A stretch of 64,000 nucleotides of DNA from Linum tenue (taxonomy: Eukaryota; Streptophyta; Magnoliopsida; Malpighiales; Linaceae), in contig CAMGYJ010000005.1 in the NCBI GenBank assembly GCA_946122785.1, positions 88,654,547 to 88,718,546 on the forward strand, written 5' to 3'. Positions 44,661-56,209 of this stretch are shown here, piece by piece; position 1 is the first letter of the stretch, and every line of letters begins with the position of its first letter. The notes under the pieces were generated by a model that saw nothing but the letters and a program-made list of their open reading frames with translations, did not search any database and was not told where the DNA came from. Made by a program: the position numbers and the translations under genes.

Positions 44661-47202
44661 ATACAGTTCCAGTTCTTAATGTCCTTTTCCCCAATTTCCT
44701 GGATGGACAAGTCCTTTCCGTCAGTCCCCCTCTGCCGGTTGCTTCTCAAACTCGCTAGCTCCTTCCAAATGCCAAAGCCCATGCTCCCTAACCATCCTCC
44801 GGCCTCGGAATCCGTGCGGGCTTTGCTTTACAGTTTTCGTCGAAGCATGGTTGTCACGCCGACCGGCATGCCACCGATTGTACCGGGTTCAACCGGTACC
44901 GGTCATAAAACCGGCATGACACCACCGGTATGACTGGCCTGATCGATATACGAATCTCTAAGTAAAATGACCTTATTTTAGAGAATTTAATTGATAAAAA
45001 TTAGTTTATTATTTATTTTATGAGTATAAAAGTTAAATATTGATGTTTTTTGTTGGATTCAAGTATAAATGTTTAGGTATTGACGTTAAATGTCATGTTT
45101 AAATATGAGAATTTATAATTTTATTTGTAATATTGACCGGCATGAACCGACACAAACCGATATGTGCCATCGGTTGAACCATTCCACTTGCTAAACCGGC
45201 ACACTGGCATAAACTGGTTTGACAACCTTGGGCCGAAGCGAACATTGGCCCCAATTACCAAATTTCCTCTCCATTCAGCTCTCACCTCCTCTGTCCTCCG
45301 CCTTCAGAACCTCGCACAACTCAATTCTTTGGCCTATTTCGTTTACGCTTCCAGTTCTCTCCCTCCTCCGTCAAGTCTCGGCTAGAATAGAAAGGGACAA
45401 AGAGCGCTATCAGTAAAGTGGACGGGTGAATTTTCTCTACTATTAGTTCCTTCCGCAACGGTTCCTCGCCTTCCGCTTTGCCTCTCCTTTTCCGTCTTAC
45501 TCAATCTTTCTCCTGCTTTCCTAGGTTGTACTGCTGTAGGGAGTTGCATCCAATCCAAACAGCTCGCTGATCACAGGTTCTAGAACATCGTTATCAGGCT
45601 AAGATCCATCGTCTCTATTTTCCATCCTTTTTCTGCTCCTCGCAAGCTCATTTTCTTCCTCTTTCTCGCAGGGTGGAGATACCTGAACTGCTATCACGCA
45701 TGGTTGTTTAGGTTGGGATTCAGATGGTTTAGTTTCAATGGTATCTGTTTCTCGGTTATCCTTGCAATCAGTTGGTTTTTTCACTTCCATTTTCTTTCTC
45801 TGCTGGTTGGTTCCTTCACGCAAAAAAGTTATGTAAGCCTTATTAGTGAACTTCTTTGTAACTCCCATCTTTTTTGTCCTTGTGATATGAAAGTCCTTTG
45901 TGCTTATTTTATTTGCACCATTGGATTATAATTTTAATGTCTTAAGAGCTCAATTTCTGTTGTTACACTTACAGGGGATGTACCTAGCTTTTCATCATTC
46001 CATCCGACCATAACATTCAAACATAGATAAATTTTGTGCAAACATCAGATTGGACAGATTTGTCCTTCATAATTTATTTTCTAAGGCAATTAGTATAGCA
46101 AATCAACCATAATAGACCTTACACGACCATGTTATTAACTTAGAAGATGCAGCTTAAAAACTTCCTAACTTACAGAGATTGTGAATTCGTTACTATTTTG
46201 CAGTGGTACCACAGTTCTGTTTCTGTATCTTGCGCCCTGTGGATGTGATTATCTTTGGAAGGGCGGATTCATGTCATTTTTCACTTGAGCTCTTATTTTA
46301 ACTATTCACACTTTGTCTCAACCTGAACTTGGCGTTGTCTATTACTGATTCTTTTGGTCAGCCTTTCACCTCTCAATTGAAGCTGGCACATAAAGATCAG
46401 AACAGCATGGTGGAATCTGAACTCTATACAGCCATCTTTCAGGTGAGTTGATGCATCTTTCCTGAAATCTCTATTCGCGTTAACTACTTCGTGTATAATA
46501 GGATCGTCGAATTACTTCCCTTTTCTGTTATTTCTTCTGTTTGTTTAATTGTTTTAGGGGTTATTCTTTCAATCTGATTTCCTTTTTGGAAATTTGCAGT
46601 TTAGGTCTCATAGGAGACAAAAAGCAGGATCGGTTCATTATCAAAGACATCCTCCTGGCGGCAAGGAATTATGAGAGCTCAGCAAACAAGCTTTTGGTCT
46701 CAGAAAATGGTGATCATACATATTTTTCCCAATTCGTTTTGTGCCCGGATGATGGATAATATGCTTGCTGCTGAGTACTTTTCCAATTATTGATAGGCTC
46801 TTCAAGAAAAGCTAGAGGTTGTAGTCACATGGACTTGACCAACTTATTGGTATGCACCATTTTTTAATGCTATATATAAATGTATTTGTTTCATCTTATG
46901 CTACTGCGTTGCAGAGCTGTGGTCGAACCATCCTGTGATGGCTGAATCGTTCATGTTGTCTTTCATTTTGTTGGAGACCATAGATCTCTGAATTCTAATT
47001 TCCCATTCAATGCTCTGAACTAAGTTTTGTTTCCTGCTTTTGTAGCCGTTTCTCCCTGCACATGCTGAACTTCGAATACTAACATTTGAAGTTCATAATA
47101 ATTTCAACTGAACTCTATACGCTATGTATCAGTCCGAGCTGCATTCTGATTTTTTTTAATTCAAATTAGAAACATCTCAGGTCTTTGTTCCTTAATTTCT
47201 AC
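44661..47202 (+). other. Gene-like region with splice-type borders, possible broken host gene
   Basis: An ATG at 44769 opens a frame that runs into the hAT insertion. With the insertion and one TSD copy set aside, the frame would continue to 45416, Ser/Leu/Pro-rich like an organelle-targeting N-terminus. Downstream, 46362-46442 is an 81-nt exon-like stretch (PFTSQLKLAHKDQNSMVESE onward) bordered by TTGGTCAG and GTGAGT. A further piece begins after TTTGCAG at 46600 (GLIGDKKQDRFIIKDILLAA in one frame). The pieces do not all join in one open frame, and I recognise no family. It may instead be another captured or Helitron-like block, since AACAGCTCGCTGATCACAGG near 45558 resembles H2. Confidence 0.35.
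44846..45230. mobile_element. hAT-type MITE interrupting an open frame
   Basis: Ends CATGGTTGTCA and (complement) CAAGGTTGTCA, flanked by an imperfect 8-bp TSD CGTCGAAG (44838-44845) and GGCCGAAG (45231-45238). Same end type as the element at 4111-4552. Subterminal ACCGG repeats. Confidence 0.7.
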
Positions 47203-49393
47203 TCTTGGGGGTGAAAGTACCAACCAAGGAGAGCGTTGATGCGACGGATCGCTTGCCACCATTGAGGAAAGGCCAAGTATCAATCACTTGGTTGCCAAAG
47301 TATTTTAGAGACCTTCACGATCCTGAAAAAAATGGGGTGCCCCTAACCGAAGAAAGTCTGGAGTTAGAGAAGGAAAGATATGCTCGTGTCTATCTCATAG
47401 ACATGATAGGAGGAGTGTTCTTCTCCAAAAAAATCGAGCAATTTAATTAGTTGTGGATGGCTTAGGATCATCCTTGGTAGTTGGGATGCGATGGGGGAGT
47501 TGAGCTGGGCTTCCGCTTGCCTAGCTAATATCTACCACCATTTATGAAATGCATCTCTCAAAACTGTGAGGGAGGTCAGCGTAGCAATGTTCATCGTCCA
47601 ATTTTGGGCTTGGGAACATCTGCCATGGATTGCACCGCTCCAATGTCCCGACAGGAATTGAGGTCCCGAACATCCCCTAAGACTCGAAGCTTATGGTTGT
47701 AGGTAAATTTCTCATACCCCATCATGATTTTAATAACACAATTTTCCTTATGTTTTAGCTTATTTTAGCTTATTGTATTTTTATTATTGTCTTATTAATA
47801 AGGTGGGTTGGAGCCTCAACATGCGACAACCTTGCCCAACACAAGTTGGTAGAGTATCGGAGGAGGCTAGAGCGACTTTGGGAAGGAGAGGTAACTAGAA
47901 TACTTCTAAGATCCTCGAACTTTTTTTCATGAAGTACGTGTATTTTTCCAATCGGATTTAACTTAAGTTACTAATTTTTTTTTTTTGTAGATAAAATTCG
48001 ATCCATACCCGGCGAACATCGTTAATTGGCATTTACAGCAGTTCCTCGAGAATATCGGGCAATGGTGCACGAGGGTCCCTCTCATTTGTTTAGGGACCGT
48101 GGAGTGGCACCTGCCGGATCGATGCCTTCATCAGTTTGGTCGGGAGCAGTGCATTCCGTCGGAGGTCCCCGAGAGTCGAAGGGCGTTTCACCATCGAGAT
48201 GGTCGGCAAGGTACTCACGATTGGCCCACGAAGTTGGCTGAATGATCGCGGTATGGTAGAACCGACAACTTCAGGATATTGTCACTCCAACAAGTGTGGG
48301 TCGAATGGGGTATCATGACCCATACATGGATAAATATCGGCAAACATCGGTTCGGTACGTGACTCCGGAGGGTGCGGCCGATGGTGCATTAGTAAGTATA
48401 TTCTGTCTAATAAGATTAAATTTATTGCTTGTTTCATTCTGTCACATCATTAGTCTTATCTTGCTAACCTTTTTATGTGATTTAGGCTGATGGGATCGAG
48501 CGGATCAAAGAGTTGACCCATGGGAAACATGAAATGGGACATGAAGATGTGAGCTTCATCAAGAGGATGACAAACAGTCTGCTTGGCTGTATCAGAGCAC
48601 AGGGTCGTGATCATCGTAGATACCCACCCATGCCAGCACCGGTGCCACCTCCGGTACAAGTTGATGTCCCCCCCCCCCCCTCCCCCAATACGAGAGAAAG
48701 AAAAGCAAGAAGGTTCGGGAAAGACCTCATGCGCCCGAGATAAGGTCGTTGGAGACATGGAGAGTGCCGACCCCCTTAGTTGTGGCACACGGTCGCGGTC
48801 CGAGCTCACATCAAGATCCCCGCCCGAGCCACTCCCAAGAACCCCGCCCGAGGTTGTCCCAAGATCCCCGCCCGAGCCACTCTCAAGATCCCCATCATGA
48901 TCCCCGTCCGACCTACCATCATGAGCAATTCTCGAGCTCATACCATGATCCCCGCCCGAGCTACCATCAATCCCCTCCGAACTACCATCAATCCCCATAT
49001 GATCCCCACCCGATCTCATACCACGATCCCCGCCCACCATACTATGATCCTCGCCCACCATACTATGATCCCCGCCCAAACTTCTTCAACGAACCCCCCA
49101 CATCCTCGGGTACTTGGCATGATGGTTCCTCCACGACTGCGCATCACGACTTCAATCATATTCCTCGCCCTAATCAGCCGTGGCCTCCTACCCTTCACCG
49201 TATGAGCGTCGATGTCCCCCGCTCGACCTCGGAAGCGCCGCATACCACGGATCTACGCCGACACAGCATCGACGAGCGCCCTAGCACGACCCATCGAAGC
49301 TTGCGACTGCAACCACCGATGGTCACTCCCGTCGGCCGTCGTACAAGGAGCCCGAAAACCTTGCAGCCCCATGAGTCCCAGGGACTTCCTTGA
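47203..49393 (+). pseudogene. Plant mobile domain (PMD, MAIL1-like) gene, 5'-truncated
   Basis: The PMD is a plant domain found in MAIN/MAIL1 and in transposons. First readable block, after an acceptor-like TTTCTACTCTTGG: GVKVPTKESVDATDRLPPLR, ISITWL-type motif, then RYARVYLIDMIGGVFFSKK. After a stop at 47448-47450 it continues in other frames: ASACLANIYHHL, then FWAWEHLPWIAP near 47605-47640. An intron-like segment (about 47895-47990, GTAACT...TTTGTAG) precedes IKFDPYPANIVNWHLQQFLE and VPLICLGTVEWHLPDRCLHQ, the most conserved PMD core. A second intron-like gap (48392-48486) follows. The C-terminus (about 48487-49393) is a Pro/His/Tyr-rich tail with repeated HDPRP units; a C13 tract at 48668 breaks the frame. 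Stops and frame changes plus the missing N-terminus make it non-functional. Confidence 0.75.
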
Positions 49394-49675
49394 GATGGAT
49401 TTTTAGTTTTATCATTTTAAGTGTTGTTTTTAGTTATGTTTTAATTATATGTACTTGAAACCCTTCCCTCCTATTTTAGTTTCTTTAATTGAGTGTTGTT
49501 TAGTTTTTATTTTAGTTCTAAGTACTTGGCTTTCTCTATTTTGATCGTGTTCACTTAAGGCTTGAGTGTTAATTGAGGGTTATTTGCCAAACACGAAATT
49601 TCCAAGCATCATAGCTCTAACTCCGACAATAATTGAAAACATACATAACAAGTACCAACAAATGAAAACCGCAAA

Positions 49676-52600
49676 CTATGTCGCATTAGTTGAGTCCCCC
49701 ACATCAGGACCCAGATTTTGTGGACCAATCGGACCTGGACAACTTCGTTTATCATGTCCTGGAACTCTGCATACTGAACATCGTCTTGGGCCTCGTGGTG
49801 GTCTTCCACGTTGATCCATTTCGTTCTGAATTTTCTTTTTCCTCGGTCGACCCGGCTCACGCCTCTGTCCGAAAGGCGGGATTATCAACTTTCCTGAGTA
49901 CACCGGCCAATAAGCTTCATCAGGCAATGCACGAAAACTCCGTCCATAGCAATTTTTGAGTGAGTCGATATTGAAGAATGGACTAACGAAGTGACGGGGG
50001 TCTTTGCTCCTGTTTTTAATTACAGCCATTGCATGAGAACATGGCCACCCTCTCCCCTGATACTTCTGGCATGAGCACTCACCAAGTTTTGTCCTGAAAT
50101 TTACCAAAACTTCCTGGCGATGGCCCCCGCGTCTACCATCCTCACGGTGTCCGGTCGTCACGCTAAACTCGCCAGTTGCCCGTTTCATAACGGTTACACT
50201 ATGTCGACTACTCTTCCGATTGTCATGCTCCAGTATTTCTGTGACTTTATTGGCATGGACCTTTCCCTGTGCTTCGTTCGTCCTTGCCCAGTGTAGTCGA
50301 TTGACGAACCATCCATTCGTTTTCCAGAAAGTCATCTCCACAATGGCAGAGATTGGCAGCACCCGAACACCCTTGGAAGCAGAATTGATACTCTCTGATA
50401 AGTTCGTTGTGGCCATACCACATCTTGTACCTCTGTCTTTATGAAATGTCCACATGGATAGGTCGTGTCCATCCAGCCACTGTGCCCCTTCAGGGCATAA
50501 CTCGTGCATCTTCTGCAACTTCTCCTGGAATTTTTTCTCTTGGTATGCAACAGCTGAGGTAATCACAATCAAGTATTACGTTAGTAATAATTTGGCTAAT
50601 TATTACAATTCGAACAACCAGCAGGTACTCTCGTTAGACTCTTAGGAGAGGTTTACATCTCCTTAGAAACACAACCTGGTTGACAGAAAAAGGGGGGATC
50701 CGAGGATCGCTTAAACCCCGATTTTTCTAGGAAATGGGAGGACCATGATAATCGTTTAAAACCCCATTTACTTAGGCATGCATCTCTTTAGAAAGAGTCT
50801 AACAAGTGTACCATTTATTTGATATAAGATATTGTTATCAGACAAAATTAAATAACCAATAGAGAGCTTACCAATGCACCACAAATTATCAGCAAGCTTC
50901 TTCCGCTTGAAATTATGGTTCCAGTTGCTCTTGAAGTGTCGTATGCACCAACTTTGGGACCAATTCCAGGCTGGATCCAAACCTAAGATGGCAGCTCTAA
51001 TCCCGACGTGCCGATCAGAGATTATTGTCAGGTTCGTCCTCCTAGTGATGTGGAGCTGAATTTGCCGGAAAAAACATTCATAGCTATCAGTATTCTCTCC
51101 CTCAACAATGGCGAAGGCTAACGGAAAGACTTGTTTGTTTGCATCCGCCCCACTAGCAATCAGTAGAGTGTCCTTGTACTTGCCGGTAAGGAATGTACCA
51201 TCCACTTCGATCATAGGGACACAGAAGCCAAAACCATCAATAGATGGCTTGAATGCCCAAAAAAGTCTTCTGAAATGGCGTTTGTTACATGGCTGGCGGT
51301 TGTACCTCTTCATCTTGGTATCGAGGGAGAAAACGGTGTCAGGGTTAGACACCTCCGGTGCCAAAATCAACCTGGGAAGGAATGCATATGATTCTTCCCA
51401 ATCACCAAATAGGTGACCAGAGCTTTCTAATTTCCATGCCACGCCTTCTTATAGTTAGTCATATAACCATAACGACTTGCAATGTCAGCGATTATGACTT
51501 TCACCTTCAGGTCAGGATCTTGCTCAATTAGATGCTTGATAGCCGCAGCAACCACCCTGGATTTCAACTGTCGATGGCCTTGGAATTTTATGGATGACAC
51601 ACATGTGTGTGTGTTCACCGCATGGGATATGACCCAATGGCCGTGTCTCTTGCTGTTGATGGGCCGAATCCTAACATTGCATCCCTCGTTATGATTACGG
51701 CATCTGACTATGAGCCTTTTCGTGTTGGAATTAGTTATGTGCCATTCAAAATGCCGATTCATTGCTTCAGTATCAATGGCGTGCCGCACCTCCTTCTTTG
51801 AGCCAAATTGTTGGCCCTTCATAAACCCAGTGAGTGGACCCCATATTGGAACCTTCGTGGGTTCCATGTCGCTGTCGATCATCCAATTGTCGTCTGGAAT
51901 GTGATTGTAGTAGGGGACTGGTACACGGTCATGAGCCACCTCATAATCATTATCTGAGTCTGACTCTGGTCCTGAATCATCAGCACCTTCAAGAGGGTCG
52001 GAGCTGTCTGCACTGACGTTGTTCTCTCCTTCTTCATCGTAGGGGTCACTGACTAGTGCTGGCAGGCATCTTCCATCTGATCCAGCTCATGAAAGGCACC
52101 TTCATCAGCTCCATAATGGTAGTTGTGAAAACTACCACTGCCTGATTGGAAGTTGTACTGGGGTTGGTTAGCATGGTCCGGTTGAACTTCTTCTTCATAT
52201 GACGGGTACGATTGATGATGACCTTCACCTTGCTCTGGGTACTGATAATAGGAATGAGGATCATGGTAACATTGGTAGGGATGATCTCCATATAATTCAC
52301 CTCCACCATGGAAACTAGATGTTTGACCGTCTCCAGAATGACCTCCAACGCCTACGACCGGCTCGGTGTAAACGAACATCTCGGCTCTGGAAAGATTGTT
52401 GGACCTCAAGAATTCGAGCATGGAATCTACCTCATCCTGAGTGGTTATGAGATATTCCTCGTGCCACAACGACCCGCCTTCTCTGTTTGGATATCGATAC
52501 ACCATATGATCAACTCTTCTCGTACCATCCATGCAAGTAACGTTAGTACACATTTGATAGAGGTCTTCAAGCATCGGTCTGGTAGCGACCTTTATTTTCT

Positions 52601-52691
52601 GAAAATTGCCACCGACGTAGGTGACCCCCTTTCCGCTCTCTTCCATGTAACCATTCCACCGAAATCTAAGCGTGAACTTTTGGAATGCCAT
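49676..52691 (-). pseudogene. mudrA-type MULE transposase with one intron, two frameshifts
   Basis: DDE transposase of Mutator-like elements, which binds the element ends and cuts DNA. The ATG is at 52691. N-terminal part: MAFQKFTLRFRWNGYMEESG, then VDHMVYRYPN and an acidic/Tyr-rich linker. The frame shifts near 52055. Next is the MuDR DNA-binding domain (FGSKKEVRHAIDTEAMNRHF, RCRNHNEGCNVRI). A second frameshift lies near 51430. The MULE catalytic core follows (EVDGTFLTGKYKDTLLIASG, PLAFAIVEGENTDSYECFF, IISDRHVGIRAAI) with both catalytic Asp present. An intron of 318 bp (50871-50554, GTAAGC...CTCAG) joins LWCIG to AVAYQEKKF in frame. Then come TTNLSESINSASKG, a SWIM zinc finger (CSCQKYQGRGWPCSHA) and a CCHC knuckle (CSVCRVPGHDKRSC), ending at 49676. 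Complete domain set; only the two small frameshifts block it. Confidence 0.92.
50554..50871 (-). other. Intron of mudrA
   Basis: Donor G/GTAAGCTC at 50871 and acceptor ACCTCAG at 50554 on the minus strand. Joining restores the conserved reading between the catalytic core and C-terminal half. The interior has multiple stops. Confidence 0.75.
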
Positions 52692-52899
52692 TTGCAAAAA
52701 AACAGTAGTTCAACTAATATCGTAAAAATCACAAATCACAATTCACAATAAAAAGTAATACAAAATAAACTTACGAGTTAACGTTAACCGCAAAAACACT
52801 AGAGAAATAGAGAGCTACAACAGAAAATTGAAAAGGGAGAAGGAGAGGTGTGAAGAGAAGAGATTTCCCGGGCTGCCTTTTATAGGCAAAATCATCAAT

Positions 52900-53180
52900 G
52901 AAAACCGCACCTTAGAGATGCGGTTTTCATCTGCCATGCAACCCCACGCTTGTCAATCTGCATGGCTGCATGTCTGGTGTCGGAAAATAATTGACACACA
53001 AACCGCATGGAGAGGGTGCGGTTTGTGTTGCCAAAACCACACTTTGAGGGTGCGGTTTATTTTGGAGAAGCAAAACCGCATCCCCAAAGTGCGGTTTTGC
53101 TAGGTCAGGACTAGACCGCATCTGGGCCATGCGGTTTGGTTAGGTCAGACCGCAAACCGCATGGCCAAGATGCGGTTTTG
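52900..53180. repeat. Array of ACCGCA...TGCGGT hairpins upstream of mudrA
   Basis: Six short inverted repeats of the form AAACCGCA, 6-12 nt loop, TGCGGTTT at about 52903-52929, 53000-53025, 53035-53060, 53073-53098, 53114-53140 and 53155-53178. They lie in the mudrA 5' flank, between its start and the right end of the element. Arrays like this could be transposase-binding sites or a source of hairpin RNA; no function is shown by sequence alone. Confidence 0.8.
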
Positions 53181-53546
53181 GCTCAGAAAGCTAAATCGCG
53201 CCTTGGGGTGCAGTTTAAATACAAAAAGCACCAGGGGTTGCGATTTTTAAAAAAGGGTGCTATTTTTTTGTAATTTCTACGGCATGAGTGCTATTTTTGT
53301 AAATTTTTTTTAAAGGTGCTATTTCTGGAAAAATTCCACAATTAATTACCCAATGCCTGGTACCAGCAATGCAGGGCGATAGAAATGGCAAAGGATTGGT
53401 TGGCTGCCATTACATTACCAAAGTGTGAGCATTTGCGTTGATGGGTATGGATTGATTGTAATTTGTAACATGTGATACTAATGATTTTATTTGTATGAAT
53501 ATATTTTCTCTGAGCGATCTCCGGTGGAACTTAAGAATCTAATGAA

Positions 53547-54981
53547 TTGATGAGTAGATCAAATGCATTAGATTTACCTAAAAATATACCCCTCCAAGAG
53601 TTGGCAGTGGGCCACATCCCAGAGGAAGATCGAAATGCGATGGTGGCGGATTATGTGGATGAGGAAGGAAACTGGAAGACGAAGAGGTTTAGCTCTCTTC
53701 TCCCCTTGGAGATTCAACGGCAGATTACAGCTCACGCGGTGGATCCGCTGGCGACGGAGAATGATACCCTGTTTTGGACTCTTAACTCTGATGGGAGGTT
53801 CTCGACGAAGAGTGCCTATCATATGCAGCAGCAACCGCTTCCCACCAGTGAGTCGAAGTGGTGGAAGACGATATGGCAGCTAGCATTTCCAGAGTGGATC
53901 CGCTGCTTTGCGTGGCTGCTGGCCCAGGGACGGATCAGCTCCAATGAACTTCGGGGGCAACGCCATCTAACTCATGATACTTCTTGCTACAGGTGTGCCA
54001 ATCATAGAGAGACACTGCTTCATATTTTCAGGGACAGGGACTGTCTGCCAGCGGCTTACCTATGGAGTCACACGATCGATCAAGCTTCTCAGGTGGAGTT
54101 TTTCAGTCGGCATTGGGATGTCTTGTTGAAGGAGAATTTAACCAAAGAAGAGAATCTCGATGATGAGCTGCCTTGGAACGTGTTCTTCATCATTGCGTTA
54201 TGGTGTATGTGGAAGAACCGGAACGAAGGTACTTTCAATGGAATGACCAAAACCTTGTCTGCCCCCTCCCTTCTTTAGTCCATCCGAATTAAGGCGGGTC
54301 TCTGGTTCCGAGCCTGGAATGCACCTAGCTTGCTGGTGGGCAGAGCCAATACTCCGACTAGTCGGATAGAGGTTCAGATTGGGTGGAAGGCACCGCCGAC
54401 AGGTTGGTGGAAGCTGAATGTGGATGGTGCGGCAAGTCAGATGCAGGGGATCGCAGGTGCAGGTGGCATGTTGCGGGACGATAACAGCGAGTGGATAAGC
54501 GGCTTCATCTCAAGCCTGGAGTCCTGTCCTGCGGCTATGGCCGAGTTATGGGCTATTTATCATGGTCTCAGACTAGCCTGGAACAAAGGATGCAGAACTC
54601 TCATTGTAGAAACCGATTCTCAGGTGGCCATCCATCTGGTGAACCACAGGACGGACCCTCTTCACCCCTATGCTTCTCTGCTCACGGCTATTAGACGCAA
54701 GATTGCTCAAGAGTGGGTGGTGAATTTAGTCCATACATACAGGAAAGTGAATAGAGTCGCGGACTGGCTCTCGAAGCACAGTCTCATCTATCCCTACGGT
54801 ATGTATGAACTAGAAGCACCACCAGACGAACTCCAACCCCTCCTACTAGATGATCAGCGAGGAATCACCTATTCTAGGAAGGTGGTGGCCTCGACCTCTT
54901 CTTCTACTTCTTAGGCTCTCTTCCCCCTGTAACCTCTCTTTTTCTTGGCTTTATGCCTCTCGAAATGCAAAAAAAAAAAAA
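53547..54981 (+). pseudogene. LINE 3' end: zf-RVT and RNase H
   Basis: Severely 5'-truncated L1-type ORF2 remnant. 53547-54278 carries EGNWKTKRFSSLLPLEIQRQ, the zf-RVT module (WWKTIWQLAFPEWIRCFAWL, then CYRCANHRETLLHIF) and WCMWKNRNEGTFNG. One in-frame TAG at 54278 separates it from 54330-54914, an RNase H domain of the RVT_3 type. That domain reads WKLNVDGAASQMQGIAGAGG (first Asp), AAMAELWAIYHGLRLA (Glu), IVETDSQVAI (Asp) and RVADWLSKH (last Asp). A 13-base A tract at 54969-54981 ends it. No clear TSD was found. It is a different LINE family from 8026-11953, judging by the linker and RNase H wording. Reverse transcriptase is absent. Confidence 0.88.
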
Positions 54982-56209
54982 TGTAATCTTAGAAGGCTGG
55001 GCCAGTTTCTATTTCTTATAGTTGGATGGTCTCATGATCAGCCACTGTGCGGTACCCCCCTAATGTTCTTGCAATTTATATATACTTAACATAATTCAAC
55101 AAATTAGGATGTCAGGTTGCTTTTTTGTTTGAGGTTGAGTTTGTTTTGTTCCCTCCAGCTCCATCCTATTTACACCATTTTGTGTTTCATTCCTATTAAG
55201 TGTGTCTAAAAATAAAATAAAATTTTTATGAAATAACCTATATTTTGTGTGGTATTATATTCATCCAATCGTAAAAATTTATTATCTCTGGTCTAAGTTT
55301 ATAATATGATGAGTGGACTAAATGCATAAGATTTTCCTGAGTTTAAAGAAAGACAGAGTTCATGTCTTGACTTATGTTTTGTATGAATGATTGAATGTAG
55401 TTGGTGTATATAACTATATGTCTCTAAAAAAAATACTATACATCTCCAAACACGTCCTGTGGCGTAGCTACGGGCATTAATTCTAGTTTGTTCGTAATTG
55501 CCAACGGGTTGTTCAAGCAAAATGAAACAAAGTAAACATAACATAACAAAACAAAATAATCCATTTTATTGTGAACCATATATAATTCCAAACCATCATC
55601 ACTTACACACACGTCATAGCTTATGATATTATCTGAGAATCTCATCCATTGACAAACCCACATACCACCATCAACCTCTTGAAACCCTTCGATGTTCCTT
55701 CCACATCAGACTTTTTCAACGACTTCTGAAACTTCTTCTAGTTTTAGGCTCATGGGATCAGAGTAACGAGCCTTCAATGCCTCAGTTCTCGATGTTTGTT
55801 AGTGGTTGCAGTAAGCCACTCTGAGGTTTCCCTCCATACTCAGACATTCTAGTGCCAGACTCTTTAGAAGATGCTTTTTGAACCATAACATGGTCAGTAA
55901 TAGGTTGCCCTAGTGTTAGATGCTGATTGGATGCTTGACTAGTTCATGATGCTACATAATCAGTCGTCTCCTCTGTATGGTGTGTAATTTAGAAACAGGA
56001 AGTAGCTTTTCACATGGAGCCACCAAAGAACCGTCAGAAAATTTAACTAACTTGGATTCGTTCCCATTTTGTGTGGCTTCAGTAGCTGCCACTTTCCCTA
56101 GAACAAACAACATCAAATGCCTTGTAAGACTACAAGGCCTCATCGACTACACCACTAGAATTTGAGCATCCAAATGCTCTAATATCGAAGCTTTGATCTG
56201 GCAAGGTGA
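54982..56209. other. No recognised gene
   Basis: Contains moderately open minus-strand frames (55663-55436, 56143-55952). The latter reads TQNGNESKLVKFSDGSLVAP, coding-like but not assignable. They may be remnants of one older coding sequence on the minus strand. Confidence 0.4.

Larger units (their letters stand above)
47203..53337. mobile_element. Two-gene MULE with mudrA and a PMD gene, left end missing
   Basis: A mudrA-type transposase (minus, 52691-49676) and a plant mobile domain gene (plus, 47203-49393) lie tail to tail with a 280-bp gap. The right flank (52900-53337) carries an array of ACCGCA/TGCGGT hairpins. It ends GGTGCTATTTCTGGAAAAATTCC, nearly the same as the right end of the non-autonomous element at 58100-59155 (GTGCTATTCATGGAAAATTCC). 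No matching left end was found near 45000-47200, so the left terminus seems deleted along with the PMD N-terminus. Confidence 0.75.

Noticed and set aside
48456..49079. Gly/Asp-rich minus-strand ORF
   Set aside because: Antisense of the HDPRP repeats of the PMD gene tail; composition is explained by the repeats.
51108..51416. Plus-strand ORFs across the mudrA region
   Set aside because: Shadows of the minus-strand transposase, which carries all the family motifs.
52900..53180. Hairpin array as a CRISPR-like array
   Set aside because: The units are imperfect palindromes with uneven spacing in a plant MULE; there are no fixed-length spacers or cas genes.
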